Notes: generated by a model not told the origin, from the letters alone. Shown: positions 44,003 to 60,350, counted from the stretch's first letter. The stretch is DNA of 64,000 nt from Sordariomycetes sp. S80-01Y (GCA_037042185.1 JAXQJY010000023.1:868001-932000), one strand, 5' to 3'. Made by a program: numbers and translations.

Positions 44003-45584
44003 ACGAACCGAAGGCATGAGAGTCGCTCGCAGAAGTGAAAGCCGTTGCCTTAGATGGCGTAGGCCATCATCCCGAAACATTGCGGGGCCAATAAAGGCGT
44101 TGAATGCAAGTAATTCTCAAACCACCCGATCGGAACCTGCAGGTAGGTCCCCGGTGAGATCAACGGTCCTCCTTGGCGAGTCATGACAGCCCCCGTTGCT
44201 GCCCAACACCTCGGCCGGCACAGCTAGACTCGCCCGCGAAGATATCTCCGGCAGCTGGGCCGTCGACAGCTGTCAAATCCTAATAAGATGAGAAGGATCG
44301 TCTCTGGCTACGCAGTTTGTTGCAGTACAGCGGCAAAGTCAGGCTCCTACAGTCCAGCTCCTCTCAGAGCCATGGAGTTGCGTCGGCGCCGGTACGAAGC
44401 TGTGCTTGGAGCCCAACCGCCTTCACGGTTTTCCTTTGACCAGAGAAGCTCCACTGATCTCCGTCTGCTCGTTGGGGCCTTTCGGAGCGAGCTTCTTAGG
44501 CTTATATCTGCGGCTGAACATGGCGACTTGGACGTCAGCCTGCCTGCCCGGTTCTTGCATGTCTGCGCCGTGGGCAGCGCGCCCAAGATGAAGCAATTAA
44601 AGACAAGACGGCTGCAAAAGGACACATGATCCCTCCCCGCGGGGAATGTTTCACGTGTAAGCATCATTCGGAGCAGTAGCAAAGGACGGGCTAAACACCA
44701 AGACAGTTCTACTCGAACTGTTGTTATATGCACAGCGCTGGGAGTCGACCAATTGGGTGCAGCTCCGTCACGCACGGTAGGCCCCCTTTGCAACACTGCA
44801 TATGCGTATGTACCACTGAGAGGATCATGTTCATCCAGAGGTCAATGACGTTATCGGTCAGGCACAATCGCGCAGCTGCTGTCCATTCATCGGTCGGCGA
44901 GAACGGGGGCCCGGCTATTTGGCAAGCTCACACTTGAACGTTGTGATATGTGTGGAACGAGCTTACGGGTCTGACAGAGAAAGCAGCGCCATACAACAGG
45001 CCTCTTACCGGCTCACACTGGCGCAGTACACACACCCTGCTACATGTAGGGTTCCTCTATAGTGGGATTCCTGCTCAAGCTTCTTGCCTCAGAGAAGTGC
45101 TCGACAGCTCAGCTTCTGGTGAAGACCATTCAGACTCGCAAGGCACGTGCACCCACAAGTGGACTCAGGTCCTAGTGTGCAGCAGCTTGAGCAGCTACGG
45201 CGAATTCGCCGGCCTTGTCCGTGCCAAGCTCGCCGAGGTCATCCGGCTCCAGGGCTGGATTCCCCATGCAAAGATAGGAGCCTCCAAAACGCGGCTTCCA
45301 CTCTGAGACTACAGGATATATCTCGGCGTTTGTCCCGGCAGGACGTGGCTTGCTCGAGGTGGTGTCGCGAAATGCAATCTTTGCTCGTGCCGGATGGAAG
45401 GGCAGAACCGGAGCCGTGAGCCTCGGTCGATCGGAATCATTGCGTCAGATGGACATGCAGGTATCGGAACACAAGATCTCCAAGTCCAAGTCGTGAACAG
45501 CCGAAGGAAAAGGAGTCTGATGCAAGAATCCCAGAAGTCGAGACGGACCTCGAGATGGACCTCGAGACGAGGCGCTTAATTGAG

Positions 45585-45611
45585 AGCAGCAGCAGCAGCA
45601 GCAGCAGCAGC
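45585..45611. repeat. AGC trinucleotide repeat, nine units
   Basis: Nine perfect AGC units in non-coding DNA about 430 bases upstream of the NADH dehydrogenase start. A likely length-variable microsatellite. Confidence 0.9.
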
Positions 45612-45719
45612 ACCGGGGCCGAGCTGCGAACCCAGTCGCAAAATTTGCGCTATCGGATCTGAGACGATGCGCTCAAATCGCGAAATACCTCAGGAAAGAC
45701 CCTTGCTGTCGCTTGGAAG

Positions 45720-45731
45720 AGGTACGTACCT
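45720..45731. promoter_or_regulatory. 12-bp palindrome AGGTACGTACCT, copy 1
   Basis: Perfect dyad, 312 bases before the ATG of the alternative NADH dehydrogenase gene. It is identical to copies at 48509 and 60351. Probably a factor-binding site; the factor is unknown. Confidence 0.5.
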
Positions 45732-46043
45732 TAATTGTCCCCCCGTAAGCGGTCATTCCGCATGTGAGTCCGGGCGACGGTCCACTGTCACGCACCCGCC
45801 GGGCAGCCGCAACTGTAGCCGCACCACTGCAGCCGCATCCGCAGCGTCATTGGGAGAGCGAAAAAAAAGTCAAGCTTCCCTTCAAGTCTCTTATCGCGCC
45901 TGGGCCACCTCCGAGACTGACCACTCAGTCTACCACCGAATCCACCTCGCTCATGTCCTAATTTGTCCCTGTCCATAACTTCTTCACCTGGACATTAGTC
46001 CTCTAATCCCCTTGCTGTCGCCCATCCGACAGCCACAGGAGCA

Positions 46044-47916
46044 ATGGCTTCTTCTTCGAGGGCCGTGGCCGCGATGGCGGCGCGTATTCCCTTCGCCGCT
46101 CCCGCTTCCCGGACGACCGCCAGCACCACCAGAGCCCTCTCGACCATCTCGAGGACGGCGAGGACGACGCAATTGAGGGCTGCTGCTCGGCCCAGCGCTG
46201 CCCTCAAGTTGAACCAGACTGGCCGCCTCGCCTTCAGGAGAGCCTACGCTGACGAGGCCCCCAAGCCCAAGCCCGGCAAGCTGCGAAGGACCTTCCGATG
46301 GGTCTGGAGGCTGACCTACCTCTCCTTCGCCGGTCTGCTTGGCTACACGGGCTATGTCATCTACCTGGATCGCCACCCCGCGGAGCAGAACGAGCGCGAT
46401 CCCAACAAGAAGACCTTGGTCGTTCTCGGTGAGTCAACACGCAAATCAACAGGTTATGGATCCGGACTAACGTCGTAAGGCACCGGCTGGGGCTCCGTCT
46501 CCCTCCTCAAGAAGCTCGACACCGAAAACTACAACGTCGTCGTCGTTTCCCCGAGAAATTACTTCCTCTTCACACCCCTCCTGCCCTCATGTACGACCGG
46601 CACCATCGAGCACCGCTCCATCATGGAGCCCGTCCGCGCCATCCTGCGTCACAAGCGCGCCGCCGTTCAGTTCTACGAAGCCGAAGCCTCGAGCATCGAC
46701 CCCGACAGGAAGGTTATCAAGATCTCCGACAACTCCGAGATCAAGGGCAAGGTTGTCGAGACCGAGATCCCCTACGACATGCTGGTCATTGGTGTCGGGG
46801 CTGAGAATGCCACTTTCGGAATCCCCGGCGTCAGGGAGAACAGCTGCTTCCTCAAGGAGATTGGTGACGCTCAGCGCATTCGCAAGAAGATCATGGACTG
46901 CGTCGAGACAGCTGCGTTCAAGGACCAGAGTGACGAGGAGATTAACCGTCTGATGCACATGGTGGTCGTGGGCGGTGGCCCTACCGGTGTTGAGTTCGCC
47001 GGTGAGCTGCAGGACTTCTTTGAGGAGGACATCAAGAAGCTTGTCCCTGAGATCAGCCCACGTTTCAAGGTCACCTTGATCGAGGCACTGCCTAACGTCC
47101 TGCCCTCCTTCTCCAAGCAGCTCATCGAGTACACCGAGAACACCTTCCGCGAGGAGAAGATCGACATCAAGACCAAGACCATGGTCAAGAACGTCACGAG
47201 CGAGACCGTCGAGGCCGAGATCAGCCGACCAGACGGCACCAAGGAGCGCGTTGTCATTCCCTACGGTCTCCTCGTCTGGGCCACCGGAAACGCCGTCCGC
47301 CCTCTGATTAAGGATCTCATCAACCGCATCCCGGCTCAGAAGAACTCTCGTCGCGGCCTCGCCGTCAACGAGTACCTTGTTGTTCAGGGCACCCGCGATA
47401 TCTGGGCCATCGGCGACTGCGCTGTCGCTGGCTACGCCCCCACCGCCCAGGTCGCCGCGCAGGAGGGCAACTTCCTCGGCAACCTGTTCAACAACATGGC
47501 CAAGACCGAGAGCCACGAGGCAAGAATCCGGGAGTTAAGCAGCAACATGAACCTGGCGCCTGGTGGTACCCCGCCTGCTGAGGCTGCCCAGGAGATCGAG
47601 GCTCACGAGCGGAGGTTGAAGAAGATCCGCGATGTCAAGCCTTTCCACTACACTCACCAAGGATCTTTGGCGTACATTGGCAGCGAGAAGGCTGTTGCCG
47701 ATGTCAGCTGGTGGAACGGCAACTTGGCCACTGGTGGTAGCATGACCTACCTCTTCTGGCGCAGTGCCTACCTTTCCATGTGCTTCAGCAGTAAGTCTTT
47801 GACCCCCTAGCTTTGGAAATAAAACAACGCTAACTTCGACAGCCCGCAACCGCGTTCTCGTTATCCTCGACTGGCTCAAGTCCAAGGCCTTCGGCCGCGA
47901 TATCTCCCGCGAGTAA
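46044..47916 (+). CDS. Alternative (type II) NADH dehydrogenase, mitochondrial
   Basis: A rotenone-insensitive, non-proton-pumping NADH:ubiquinone oxidoreductase of the mitochondrial inner membrane. Exons 46044-46428, 46480-47790 and 47843-47916 give 589 aa. The first 70 residues are rich in Ala, Arg and Ser with no acids (MASSSRAVAAMAARIPF), a typical presequence. A membrane segment, WRLTYLSFAGLLGYTGYVIYL, follows, as in external NDE enzymes. VVLGTGWGSVSLLKKL is the FAD-binding turn and PRNYFLFTPLLPS its continuation. HMVVVGGGPTGVEFAGEL is the NADH-binding turn. DIWAIGDCA binds FAD, and the C-terminal amphipathic helix ends AFGRDISRE. I see no EF-hand insertion. The membrane helix favours an external enzyme, though NDI-type cannot be ruled out. 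Confidence 0.92.
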
Positions 47917-48805
47917 GCCCGACAACTTCCTGACAAGAGACGACCAGCCCTTGGAGAGTGAGCATGCGTCAAAGTAGTAAATTTTGCGCGATGATAGATT
48001 GCGAATAGGTCTGGTAGACGGATTGGAAACGATGGAGCTGGATTCTCTGGTTTTCGCGCTTCTCCTTGTAACGTTTCCTTCAAAAGCTAGGATATCTTGT
48101 AATGCTTCTGTATCCTGGATTGACTCCTTTACAAAAGAACATTGTGTTACCATCGAAGCAGTCTTGTGATGATTGACTCCGCCTTCCTCGTCACCCGCCT
48201 GGACGCCATCGTCTAGAAAGGCTGGGCTACTGTGCTCGCTAAATTCCCATCGACTGACCTAAGTCTGGTCGAGTCACTAGCGCTCACCAACTATTTGAGA
48301 TATGAGGCGCTGACGATGTCAGACAGGAAAGCAGCCCCCATAAACAATCAAGACAATCTGCCCCTATTTATCCTATCTCTTTCTATTTCAGTATGTACAT
48401 CCGTGACTCCAGGCATGGCCTGCAAATTCGAGACTGAACTCGTTTCTTTGTTGCTCCAGGGTAGGAGCTCCCGCAGATGCCGGCAGATAAGGCGATAAGA
48501 AACTTGACAGGTACGTACCTGCCTGACTCGGCTAGCGCGCCTGATTTTTTTTTCTTAGCGGCGAGAGTGACCCTGGGTGCAGCCTGACTTTTTCTCGTTG
48601 CGCCGCAGCCCTTGCCATCTCAATTCTCCCTCCATCAACATCCCAACGCCCCTCCCTCAACACTCATTTCATTCCATCCAGAGGGACCTCATTTCTTCAA
48701 ACGCGCGCATCCGAACGTCTTTCCATACTACGTACGGATCTTCTCGCGTCTTTTCCTCGACTACGACTTGCTCGAGAGACGCTGACGACACGCGCTCAGC
48801 ACAAC
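47917..48805. other. Intergenic, NADH dehydrogenase 3' end and DBP2 promoter/leader
   Basis: About 890 bases. The DBP2-proximal part has the AGGTACGTACCT palindrome, a T run at about 48546-48555 and a CT-rich leader (48590-48800). I see no gene. Confidence 0.4.
48509..48520. promoter_or_regulatory. 12-bp palindrome AGGTACGTACCT, copy 2
   Basis: Perfect dyad, 285 bases before the DBP2 ATG, at nearly the same distance as copy 1 from its gene. The shared site suggests common regulation of the two neighbouring genes (inference). Confidence 0.5.
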
Positions 48806-51242
<2,437 letters not shown>

Positions 51243-51435
51243 GCTGTTTCGCAGCCGTAAATGATCCACATGCACCCGTTTATGCTCTCATGCGAACATT
51301 CACCTCCACCAGCAAGACCGGACGACACGCTCCGATATGATCGATTTGCACAGGACCACACAACAAAAGGCGTTTGGTAGAAGGAATTGGCATGGATTTT
51401 GGACTGCTTTCGCGCGGCAATACTAGACTAGGTCC

Positions 51436-51451
51436 TGTCTCTTAAGAGACA
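51436..51451. repeat. 16-bp perfect palindrome 3' of DBP2
   Basis: TGTCTCTTAAGAGACA is its own reverse complement, about 190 bases after the DBP2 stop codon. It could act in the transcript as a hairpin or in DNA as a dyad site. No function is known. Confidence 0.6.
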
Positions 51452-54400
51452 CGGCCACTTGCTTTTCGTTTACTATTACCTCCGTTTCCTTTGTCTCCCG
51501 GAGGGTACATCCCCTGAGGATGAGATTGGAATGATCCAGCAGTGCTCTGACAAGATGGCTGAGGATAGATATTGTAGTTAATGAACGAACAACTCTTTTA
51601 GACTGCTGGCACCTGTAATGTGCGGCCCGTGTGTACTCTTGACGTCTCGAGAGTCTCCTTCACGCGTCGCCACTCGGTGCTGCGCTGCCCTTGACGTTTG
51701 ACTTAAAGAAGTATTCAGCCCACCGGTCGGGGATGCGTGTCTCTTATGTTCCTGTATCACTTTGTCTAGTCTTCTGTCTTTGCGGAGTGGCAGCCGCTTT
51801 TACTCCCATCACCAGGCCGTCGCTCATGGCCATAAGCTCCTCATAACGACTGCCTCCAACGACGATCCGCGCACTCAGTCGTCCATAAACTCGAGAAGAT
51901 CACACGGCAAGCCCCATCCCGACTGTTCTCCAACGTCTGCCGCGTCCCCGAGCAACAAGGCGTCGGAACAGGAAGAGCTCCCCTTTCCGCGCGCCGACGA
52001 CATCCAACGTGCCGCTGAGCTAGCTCTAGAAGGCGGCTCAAGAATTCAAAAGGCACTTGTGCTAGCACAGGGGAAGCTGGGAAGGGTTATGCTAGGAGTC
52101 CCCTCTTGCTGCTGCTGTAGGTCGACACGCCTGACGTGATCGGTGGCGGGCGTTGCAGAGAATTCCCAGGGCAGAGTTCGACTTTTCCCCGGTCTTATCG
52201 TATGTTCCCCCCCCTGTAGGTTGTTGAGAATGATGGGTAGCCCGGAGGCTGGACAGAAGGGCCGTGAGGTTACGATTACATGTATTGCATTCTAGGTGTG
52301 TGAACACCGTTCCACGGCGCGGACCAGGTTAATCGAGCTGGATGCGGTGATGATGAGGCGGAAGTACTGCAAAGGTCTAATCATTGATGTTTACAAGTTC
52401 ATCAGCTCATTAGGTAGCTCCTCTCCCTAAGCACTCCACCAGCCGTAGGCATTGTCTGTGACCTGCTAGCACGGGTGACTTCGCCCAGCACTCGAGTCAG
52501 AATGCAAAGGAGACCGCTGAGATACTCCTCAGTCTTCTCAGTTGAGAAATGAGAACATACGAGCGACCTCGAAGCAAGGGATCGTAACGAGTGTCAGAAG
52601 CGCCGCAGGTCACCTCGGTCGGGTTTCTTGTGACGCCCTGACGTGATTCATCCAGTTCGAATTTGATCAGCAGGCATTTGTGGTCTGCTTGCTTCCCTCT
52701 CTTCTTTCCCGGCTGATTTTGTTGACTTGATCTAGCAGAGCTGGGCAGTCGAAGCCTAGAATCGCGCTCGGAAGCTTCGAGGTTCAGGAGCCAATGCGAA
52801 TAGGACCAATACTCCCTTCCGAACTCAAAACATACATCCTAAACAAGCTTCACACTCCTCATCAGGTACCGTCGATCATGTGTCCGGAGATTTCAAGAGA
52901 AGTGATGTACCGGTACGTGCACAATTGTTGCTGTCAAAAGACTTCTTTGCTGGTCCGATCTTGGGGGACCAGGCTCTCTGGCCCAAACATCGTCAGCGCA
53001 CGTCTAGCTTTGGCGAGTAGGGAATAAGAGCCCTTGGAATAAAGCCAAGGCAGCAGCCAACTTTCTATTATTACCAGTCAACGCCATTCCGTGGCCCCGA
53101 GTCTGGAGCCTCTACCTACTATACTCGTGCCGTCAGCGCCAGGAGGCTCCAACCCGCAGACCACAAGGGCCCTCGAAGCCGCCTGCCCCGGGAGTTGGCT
53201 GACGAGCGCTAGCTTCACATACGACTCGCTCCGCTCGCGAGTCAAACTTAGTGTTGGCACCAGAGGTGTAGAGGCTGCATAGCCATGACTAGCTCCCGGA
53301 GCACGAATCTAGAAAGTGGGAGAGTCGGCTGACCTAGATGCAGCCGAGGGATGGGAGAAAGGAGGTCACGATTCAGGGGCTTTAATCTCGCGGATGCAGA
53401 GAAGTATGGAGGACCATGAATGCTTTGGCGTGCGAGGTCGAAGGTAGTCGTGAAGCTTGAAATGAGCTATGAGACCCCGACGTAGAGGGTTTGTCAACCG
53501 CAATGAACCGCACCTAGCGCCTTGTAGACTCTGAGAGCGCGGAAGCTGGCGGACGCTGGGTTCGCGACCCGGCGTTCGCGTACATCTAAAGTAACGGGAG
53601 CCACTGGTAGCTCCCAGAGGCTAGCCTCAACCCCTGAAGCCAGCGCCAAATCCTCCCATCCGACTACCAAGTAACGGTGCGCGCAGGTTGGCCTGAAGCT
53701 TCTTGCAGCACGGGGGAGCTTCTTTCCAGAGGCAGATCATTGCACTTTGCCCGACGTCAGTGGCAGCGACGTGCTGGCTGGAGCCAACTGCGCAGGCTGG
53801 GGAACTTTGGTCAGCCACTACCCGAAGATTATCGGTCCGGGGGTCTGCCAGGAGCGGCACAAGCAGTGAGAGTAAGCCACCTGCGATGGGACGGCGCTCG
53901 GAAAGCCCTCCACCAGCAGGCTGTCAGCGTGTTACGACTCAAGCCCCGAGGCAGAACGGCAGAACGGGGTCCGCCTGCAATTCTACGGAGAAGCTCTAGG
54001 ACATTGCTTGACGTTCGTGACAAGCGAGTATGACAAGAGGGATTGGCGGCGTCGGAAGCTTGATGCCACTGCGGGTGTGCAGCAATGAAATTCAAATCTG
54101 GGAGTTTCTTGTCTCTCCAGAAGAAGGAGATTGCACTGTCGTCAGAAGCAAGGCCTCATTCGCTGCGCTCCTGGTGTACTTCATCTTGGGGCCTTTGAAT
54201 ACGGAGCTTGAGGCTGGACCCAAGTGGCCAAAGGGGGCTCGGGGTAAATCCTAGAGGCAGCTTGCAGCGAGTCCGGTGATGATCACAGCGGGCACTCGTC
54301 AGGGGCTCTCCCGTATCGTCTCGATACGGGGCTGAGCAACATTGCGTGACTGTCACCAACATCAGATTCATTCCTGGTAAGGCAAGCCCCACGATGTGAT

Positions 54401-57400
54401 AGCGGAAACATCATTGGGGGAAGAAGAAGAGGACGTGCCTCAAGCTCCCCAGCACGTCCGGAGCAGGACCAGGTAGACACCGGTTCCAGTCCCTCGTCAC
54501 CTCCTCGACGCCACCCGAAACGGCGCCGGTTCAGGAGACGGCGTGCCATGTTGTGTCTCTCCAGCAGACAGGATCCAGTTCTCCGCCAGAAGCAACGACT
54601 TACGCATATGGTTTTCCCCTACCAACTCTGCAATTGAGGGGAAGTAAGAGGCATCATGAGGACAACTTCAGCCCTCATCATTGGTCTCCTAAAGCCCCCT
54701 CGAAAGCGGACAATCGGCGACAGCCTTTTCACGACCGAGCGAGAATCGTGTCATTGCGTACTTTTGCGCTCCGTACGCAGTACGTACCGTCCCATCATCG
54801 AGAGCAGGCAGTAAGCTAAAATAGCGCCACACGCTAATGGTTGTTGAGGAAAGGGGGTGCCTCTAGGACCGAAACTTGGGTTCAATGCCCACGACGATCT
54901 CCGAGCCGGCGGTCTCGTGTGTTCGATGCAGAACAACACTGTCCTTTGCCAGCATCGAAGGCACTACATGTGCTCGCCAGATGGAATGCTGTTAAAATAT
55001 CCAGCTATCCGAGCGCGTGCGCGGATGGAGGCGAACTGCAGATCCGCCGGCGGCCAATATCGGGAGGTCTTGACTTTTTTGGCTTGGTCAGTCCAGAGGA
55101 CTGTTCCCGTCTAGCATAGGCGCCATGATTTGCGCCAGGATCCTACTGCAGGAACTCTCAGTCTAGGAGAAATAACAAGAAAGCAATGTACGGGCATGGA
55201 GCCAGCCAACCCATGGCCACATACGAAGACGTGTTGGACACGCGCCAGACATCTAACACGCGCCCAAGACAGAGGGTGGATCGGTATCGACCACTGGACA
55301 AGGCCGAACGACGTGATGCTGCTCGAGGTCATCACATTGGTGCGCATAGCATATCATGCTTCCCTTCTTCGTCGTGGAACTATGACTTCATGTGTAGTGC
55401 CTTTCTCTTTGCCCGCAAGGTCTGGTCAAGATCACCCTCATCAACACGCGAAACTGCATCGAGCCCAAAACCAAGTCATCTCGATGATAACACTGATGCC
55501 TGACGCGATGCCGTCGCCTGAATCTCAGATGGAAACCTGCGGCACGGTGGCCCCCATCCGGCAGGTGTGGGGATGCGCTCAGGATCCCAGAGGTGACGAG
55601 ACAGGAGATTAATCTAGATGAGATCTTCATGGGTTCCAATCTTGTGTCACTTCCCGACTATAGGGTGCTCTGGTTTCCGCGCGGAAATTGGCTTGAGCGA
55701 TGTCCTCCGACAGGCAACAGGAAGTCAAACAGCAAGCCTTCCCCGCTCCTGTGGGAACTTAAAAGGGCTTGCGGGAGCAGGACGAACCTGCGCGCTTTTC
55801 GCCTGCCCGCCTGAGCGGCCTACTAATCAGAAATGGCAGAGTCATGGAGAAGCGTGGCCTTGAGAACCGACGTGTAAGACTTGCGTCCTGAGGTCCAACG
55901 CACCTCGCAAGCAGGAATCAATGACGGAGGGCCGCTAATTGAATGGCGCCTTGGCGGACGCTTGCGCAGATCAGAAGCTGCGCACTGACCACCGTGTGGG
56001 ATGGAGCATCATGGAGGCTGGAGCTGATGCGCGGTGTGGGTGCAGGTGGTGTGGCGCCTCGCCCCCAACCCAACCGCGGCCGGTTCACGATCTCATTTCT
56101 GGCGTCCAGTGGGGCCAACTGTGCCATGTCGCCGGGCCTGAGATTGGTCGGCGAAGTGCGAGATTGCAAACAGTTGATCACGCGGAGCAGCGAAAAGTTT
56201 GCGTGCCAGCGGAATGGCTGTTCAGTAACGATGACGGGGAGCAGCTGTTGCAGGGGAATCTTCTTAGAGGCGTGCAGTCAAATGCCATCCCAGGTTGGAA
56301 ACGATAGCGCGGGCCCAGACCCTTGGGACGATGAAACAGATCCGAGATCCCCAAGAGCCGAGGGCTAGCAGCTTAGTAGAACCGTTGGAAGGGATCAAGT
56401 CGCCGTCCGTCCTGCCCTAGTGCGCGACGGTCGCCCATCAACCTCCCATGGCTTGCCGTAGCCTGGCACGTTCCTGGATGCGATCGCAGGCGTACTAATG
56501 CACCGTCTAGTGCGGCTGGGGCGAGGCTGGTACATCGTGGTCGGTGGGTTGAGCCAAATCCCTAGATCCTAGTCGTGCAGTTGAACACCTGTATAATTGA
56601 ATCTCGTCTCGCTTCAACCGGATTGATTTTCGACAATACCGCTCGGATGCTCTCGATACCGACGGCCCAGCACCTCATCCGTAGCGGGCGAGCGGGGATG
56701 TTTTCAGCTCAGCTGAGGGTATGTACCGAATGCTCCATACCGGATCCGTGAGTCCCGCGGTAGCCACCAGAATTTGTCATGAGGCCGTTCTTGGTTGCTG
56801 ATTGGCAGGGGGTGCAGCTTTGGACCGCACAGTGTTTTGCTGTTGCGATGGGTCGCGATCGAGGCGAAGTGTCGGCAGTCTGGGTTGACGAGTGCTGTGT
56901 TTTTCCAAACCACAGGCCCTTTCTTTGGGGGTGTGTCTCTTGGTCTCTTTGGTCGCACAACAGCAGCAGCTCTGATGGAGCCACAGACCAGGACCTCTGG
57001 CTCGGGCTCAGGCTGCAGGGAGGGTGGGGATCCACGTGAGACTTCGTCAGAGTGTCTTGCGCGCACGCTCTTTTGACACTGAACGTGGTGCGCACAAGAT
57101 TGCCACCGAAATGATACGTTGTTGGCGCCTTTGCTGGTGGGCCTTGGAGCCCATCTTGTGCAACCAGCCTGCGCTGACATTCAGGCGGCTTGTCGCGTTG
57201 ACAGCTGGAGGTGGCACTGGGCTAGCCGGAGCTCGTCCCATGGCATCGTTGTAGTCGCGATTCTCGATGCGGCGCCCGTTTCACTCTACGCCTGATCAAG
57301 GTATCAATCTCGGGTACTTGATGGTAAAGAGCTGTTTTCCTGCCTGTTGACGGTGCGAGAATTTGTCAACCCCGCTGTAGGCAGATCTTGAGTAGAAGTC

Positions 57401-60350
57401 AAGGTGGGTTGCTTAATGGAGTGTCGTTGCGGTCTGTGCCTCGGTATCGCTTTAGATTCCGTGCTAGTCTATCCCGGAAGTCTGGGTCAGTTAGAGCTAG
57501 ATGACACACCCAGTTCCGATTCTAGTGCGCCGCAGTGCAGTGACAGATCAGATTGGGCTGGGGCATCTGGATGAGCTGCGAGTGATCCTAGTGCGCTGGG
57601 GCCTTTTCGCTGGCGTCGGCTTGTCGAGACATGCGTGACTTGTCGCCAAAGCCAGGAAGCTTGACGGCCGCGAGCATGATAGTTTTAATTACGGTGACAA
57701 TTACGCAGTGGTGGTACCGAGTAGAAGCGGGGGTGCCGAAAACGCCTCACGCTGTTCCGTGGTGACGACCTGAGACATGGTGGGCATGTGTGGGTGCTGA
57801 AATTGAAGCGCTGAAGAAGCAACCAGATAGCAAATACAGCATTTCGTAAATGAAGGCAAGGTATGGAGCAGTGATGGTTGGGTTCGGGTCAGCGAGGAGG
57901 GAGATGGAGTTGGCAACTCAGGGCAGCTGCCTCCTGTCCCTCCACGATGGCCAGGCAACAGTACCTACCCGGTGCTCCTGCCCGATTACGAGTGTCGGGG
58001 TCGGTCCCGATTGCGGAAAGCAGCAGTCTTCCAGGAGGAGGTCACGATTAATTTGTCGTCCACGTAACGGTTGCTTTGTTGAATTACGACAAGCAATTTG
58101 ATGATTTCTAAACTGATTGCCTCCTGGGAGCAACTGTAGTGCTGAAGGTTGCTCTGCCGCTATAGGGTCAGAGCCTCAACCATGCACGCTAAGTTCTTAG
58201 CTTCAGGGCATGATTTACGGTGCAGTAGGCGCATCTTGGGAACTAGAACTAGTTGCGCCTTCTCCCTAGTCCATCGAGCTTTGTGCAACCTTAACCTCGA
58301 ACCGATGACATCCATGGAGATGATAACAATCACACCCAACATACGGTGTATCTCCATGGGATACAGTGACCCGCGACTCGTGCGGTCTGCAGGGAATTAT
58401 CCTACATGGAGGCAAGGAGAAGACTTCCCGCGCCGACGGCACGTACAGTGCGCTAAACACTGTGTATCTGGACAGAAAGGGAAGACCGAAGGAGCGACCA
58501 GCTTGAACGAGCAAGAGGCAGGGCTTGACGACCACGTCCGGGATAGCTCCAGGCGCACATCCTGCATCGTCTCTGCGGCCTCAGCTGCGGGCTCCGTCTC
58601 CGTTGCTTCTCCTCATCTGTGCGTCGTGCAGCTGATCGTCACATCGTCAAGCTGTTGGCTGGCCCGAGGCCACCACTGGCACTGGTCCACAGCACTGCAT
58701 GGCACTGTCAAGGCCGTCGATCGGCTTCCTCATTGCAGGGTACGTAGGCGAGGCAGGGCCACCCCCACCTCTCCTGCTCACTTTCGTACCAACCACCTGA
58801 ACCGACCGCACGGCATCACATTGAACCATTTTGGCGGTCAAGAAATCACGGCAGTGCTTTGGGGGATGGATGGGAAGAGAGCTGCGCAAGTCCCTGGATC
58901 TAGCAGACACAGAGTCGGTCGGGCAGAGTTCGCAGTGCAGTGGAAGGCGCCGGCAGATGCTTTTCGTCAGCGTGCTCAGCTACTGAACATAGCTATACAC
59001 GCCAACGGACGCATGGCGACGAATCATACTACATGCAGTGCGACGACCAACTAGACTACCACTGAACCATGCTTCGTGCGATCAATATCATTCCGTACTC
59101 CGTACCAGTCAGCAAATCCGCTACGAAGTACTGTCCCTCCAGTCCACTCAGTCAAAAGCTGGCCTTGCTGCTCGGGTCGATACCAAGTGGGTCGGGCCAG
59201 AATCGGAGGGTACTCGTACGAAGACGGCGCACGGTGGCATCCGTCACACAGCGTCGCGTCTCTCATCGCGGAGAATATCCTGCCTTACAACGCTCCTGAC
59301 TCTGGAGTCTCGCGTGCCACTGCGACTAGCGCTGCATCGAACCACTGGGCTGGGCGGCTGAGCTGTCCTTCTTTACGGAGCCAGCCCAGGCCAAGCTCGA
59401 CCGCCCGACCAGGATACGGCCGGCTCAGTGGCCGGCAACGTTGGACGACTCTTGGAGCTTGATGATGCCCGACAAGATGATGGACATGCTCGACACGGCA
59501 GCCCGCAGGCGCTCGAGGTCACATCCGCCGCGGGGCATTTGACGGTCCCGCACTCAGCGAGAGACAGAGCGCTTTGGGCCACTTTCTCTCCACGGCACGT
59601 CCGCAGCATCCATCCGACCATCAGCTCTGCCATTTGTCGGTGAGAACAAGATCAAACAGCCGTACCCAAGGACACGGCACGCCTTTGCCCCTGCAATTGA
59701 TTTGCATCATGTTAACGCAGCACCCTCCTCAAACCCTCCCACCTCCCCTCCCACATGGCAAAACAAAGGACGATGCGCAATGCGCAATCCGCCATGCGTG
59801 ACCCAGAGCAATGCGCAGACATGGACAAGCTCGAGCACAGGTACGGAGTAATATGCCCCGTCATTGTTGGGCTTCAGTCGCCAAGGCCAAGCTGGGCCGA
59901 GTGACATTCTCGCTGGCATCCTGGACCAGTGGCACCAAGCCACTGCGACATCATTGGGCTGCTGGGACAGGAGGTCGCAGATCTGTCCTGGCATGGGGAT
60001 CCTCGAGACTGTGCATGCCCTGCCACCACAGTGTGAGTATATTGCCAGGTTCCCTCCAGGTTCCCTGACTGCGGTGATTACCACCAGGGCCGATGCGCTC
60101 TAGCACCCCCGGCATCTGAGCACGTTGCCCATGTTTTGACAGTGTTTCTGCTTTGGAGAGCGCATCGCTGGAAGCCCGGGACGCTGGCAGAGAGGACTTC
60201 GCTGCGCAATGCCGTCAACCACGACTACCTCCCATTGCAAAAAGATGCAACTGCATAAGTTCGGGATGACATGGTCAGTGGCGGCGACGTATATCGGGGT
60301 TAACCAGCAGTCGCCGGCTGGTGTCAAGAAACTTCATCAGACGCGGTACA

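Larger units (their letters stand above)
42197..46043. other. 3.8-kb intergenic region with simple repeats
   Basis: Only short, motif-free frames occur. Visible structures are a GCGCGC tract at about 43965-43978, a run of 16 C at 43987-44002, repeated GGACCTCGAGA at about 45545-45566, an AGC trinucleotide repeat and the AGGTACGTACCT palindrome near the NADH dehydrogenase start (each listed separately). The right end is the promoter and leader of that gene. I find no supportable gene. Confidence 0.45.

Noticed and set aside
46587-47516. 309-codon minus-strand frame opposite the NADH dehydrogenase
   Set aside because: A mirror of strongly biased codons in the sense gene; translation has no domain.
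51762-52139. 125-codon plus-strand frame with a helical-looking part (RADDIQRAAELALEGG)
   Set aside because: It has no ATG in its useful part and I found no plausible upstream exon; the stretch may be a gene relic but cannot be supported.
53560-53585. Sequence resembling a tRNA T-arm (GGTTCGCGACC)
   Set aside because: The loop lacks the conserved adenine and no matching D-arm or anticodon arm lies upstream.
54870-54890. GGGTTCAATGCCC resembling a tRNA B box
   Set aside because: Loop ends in G rather than a pyrimidine and there is no A box at the right distance.
58149-59054. 301-codon frame, the longest in the gene-free region
   Set aside because: Cys/His/Arg/Ser-rich without any domain, codon use unlike neighbours, and competing open frames on the other strand.
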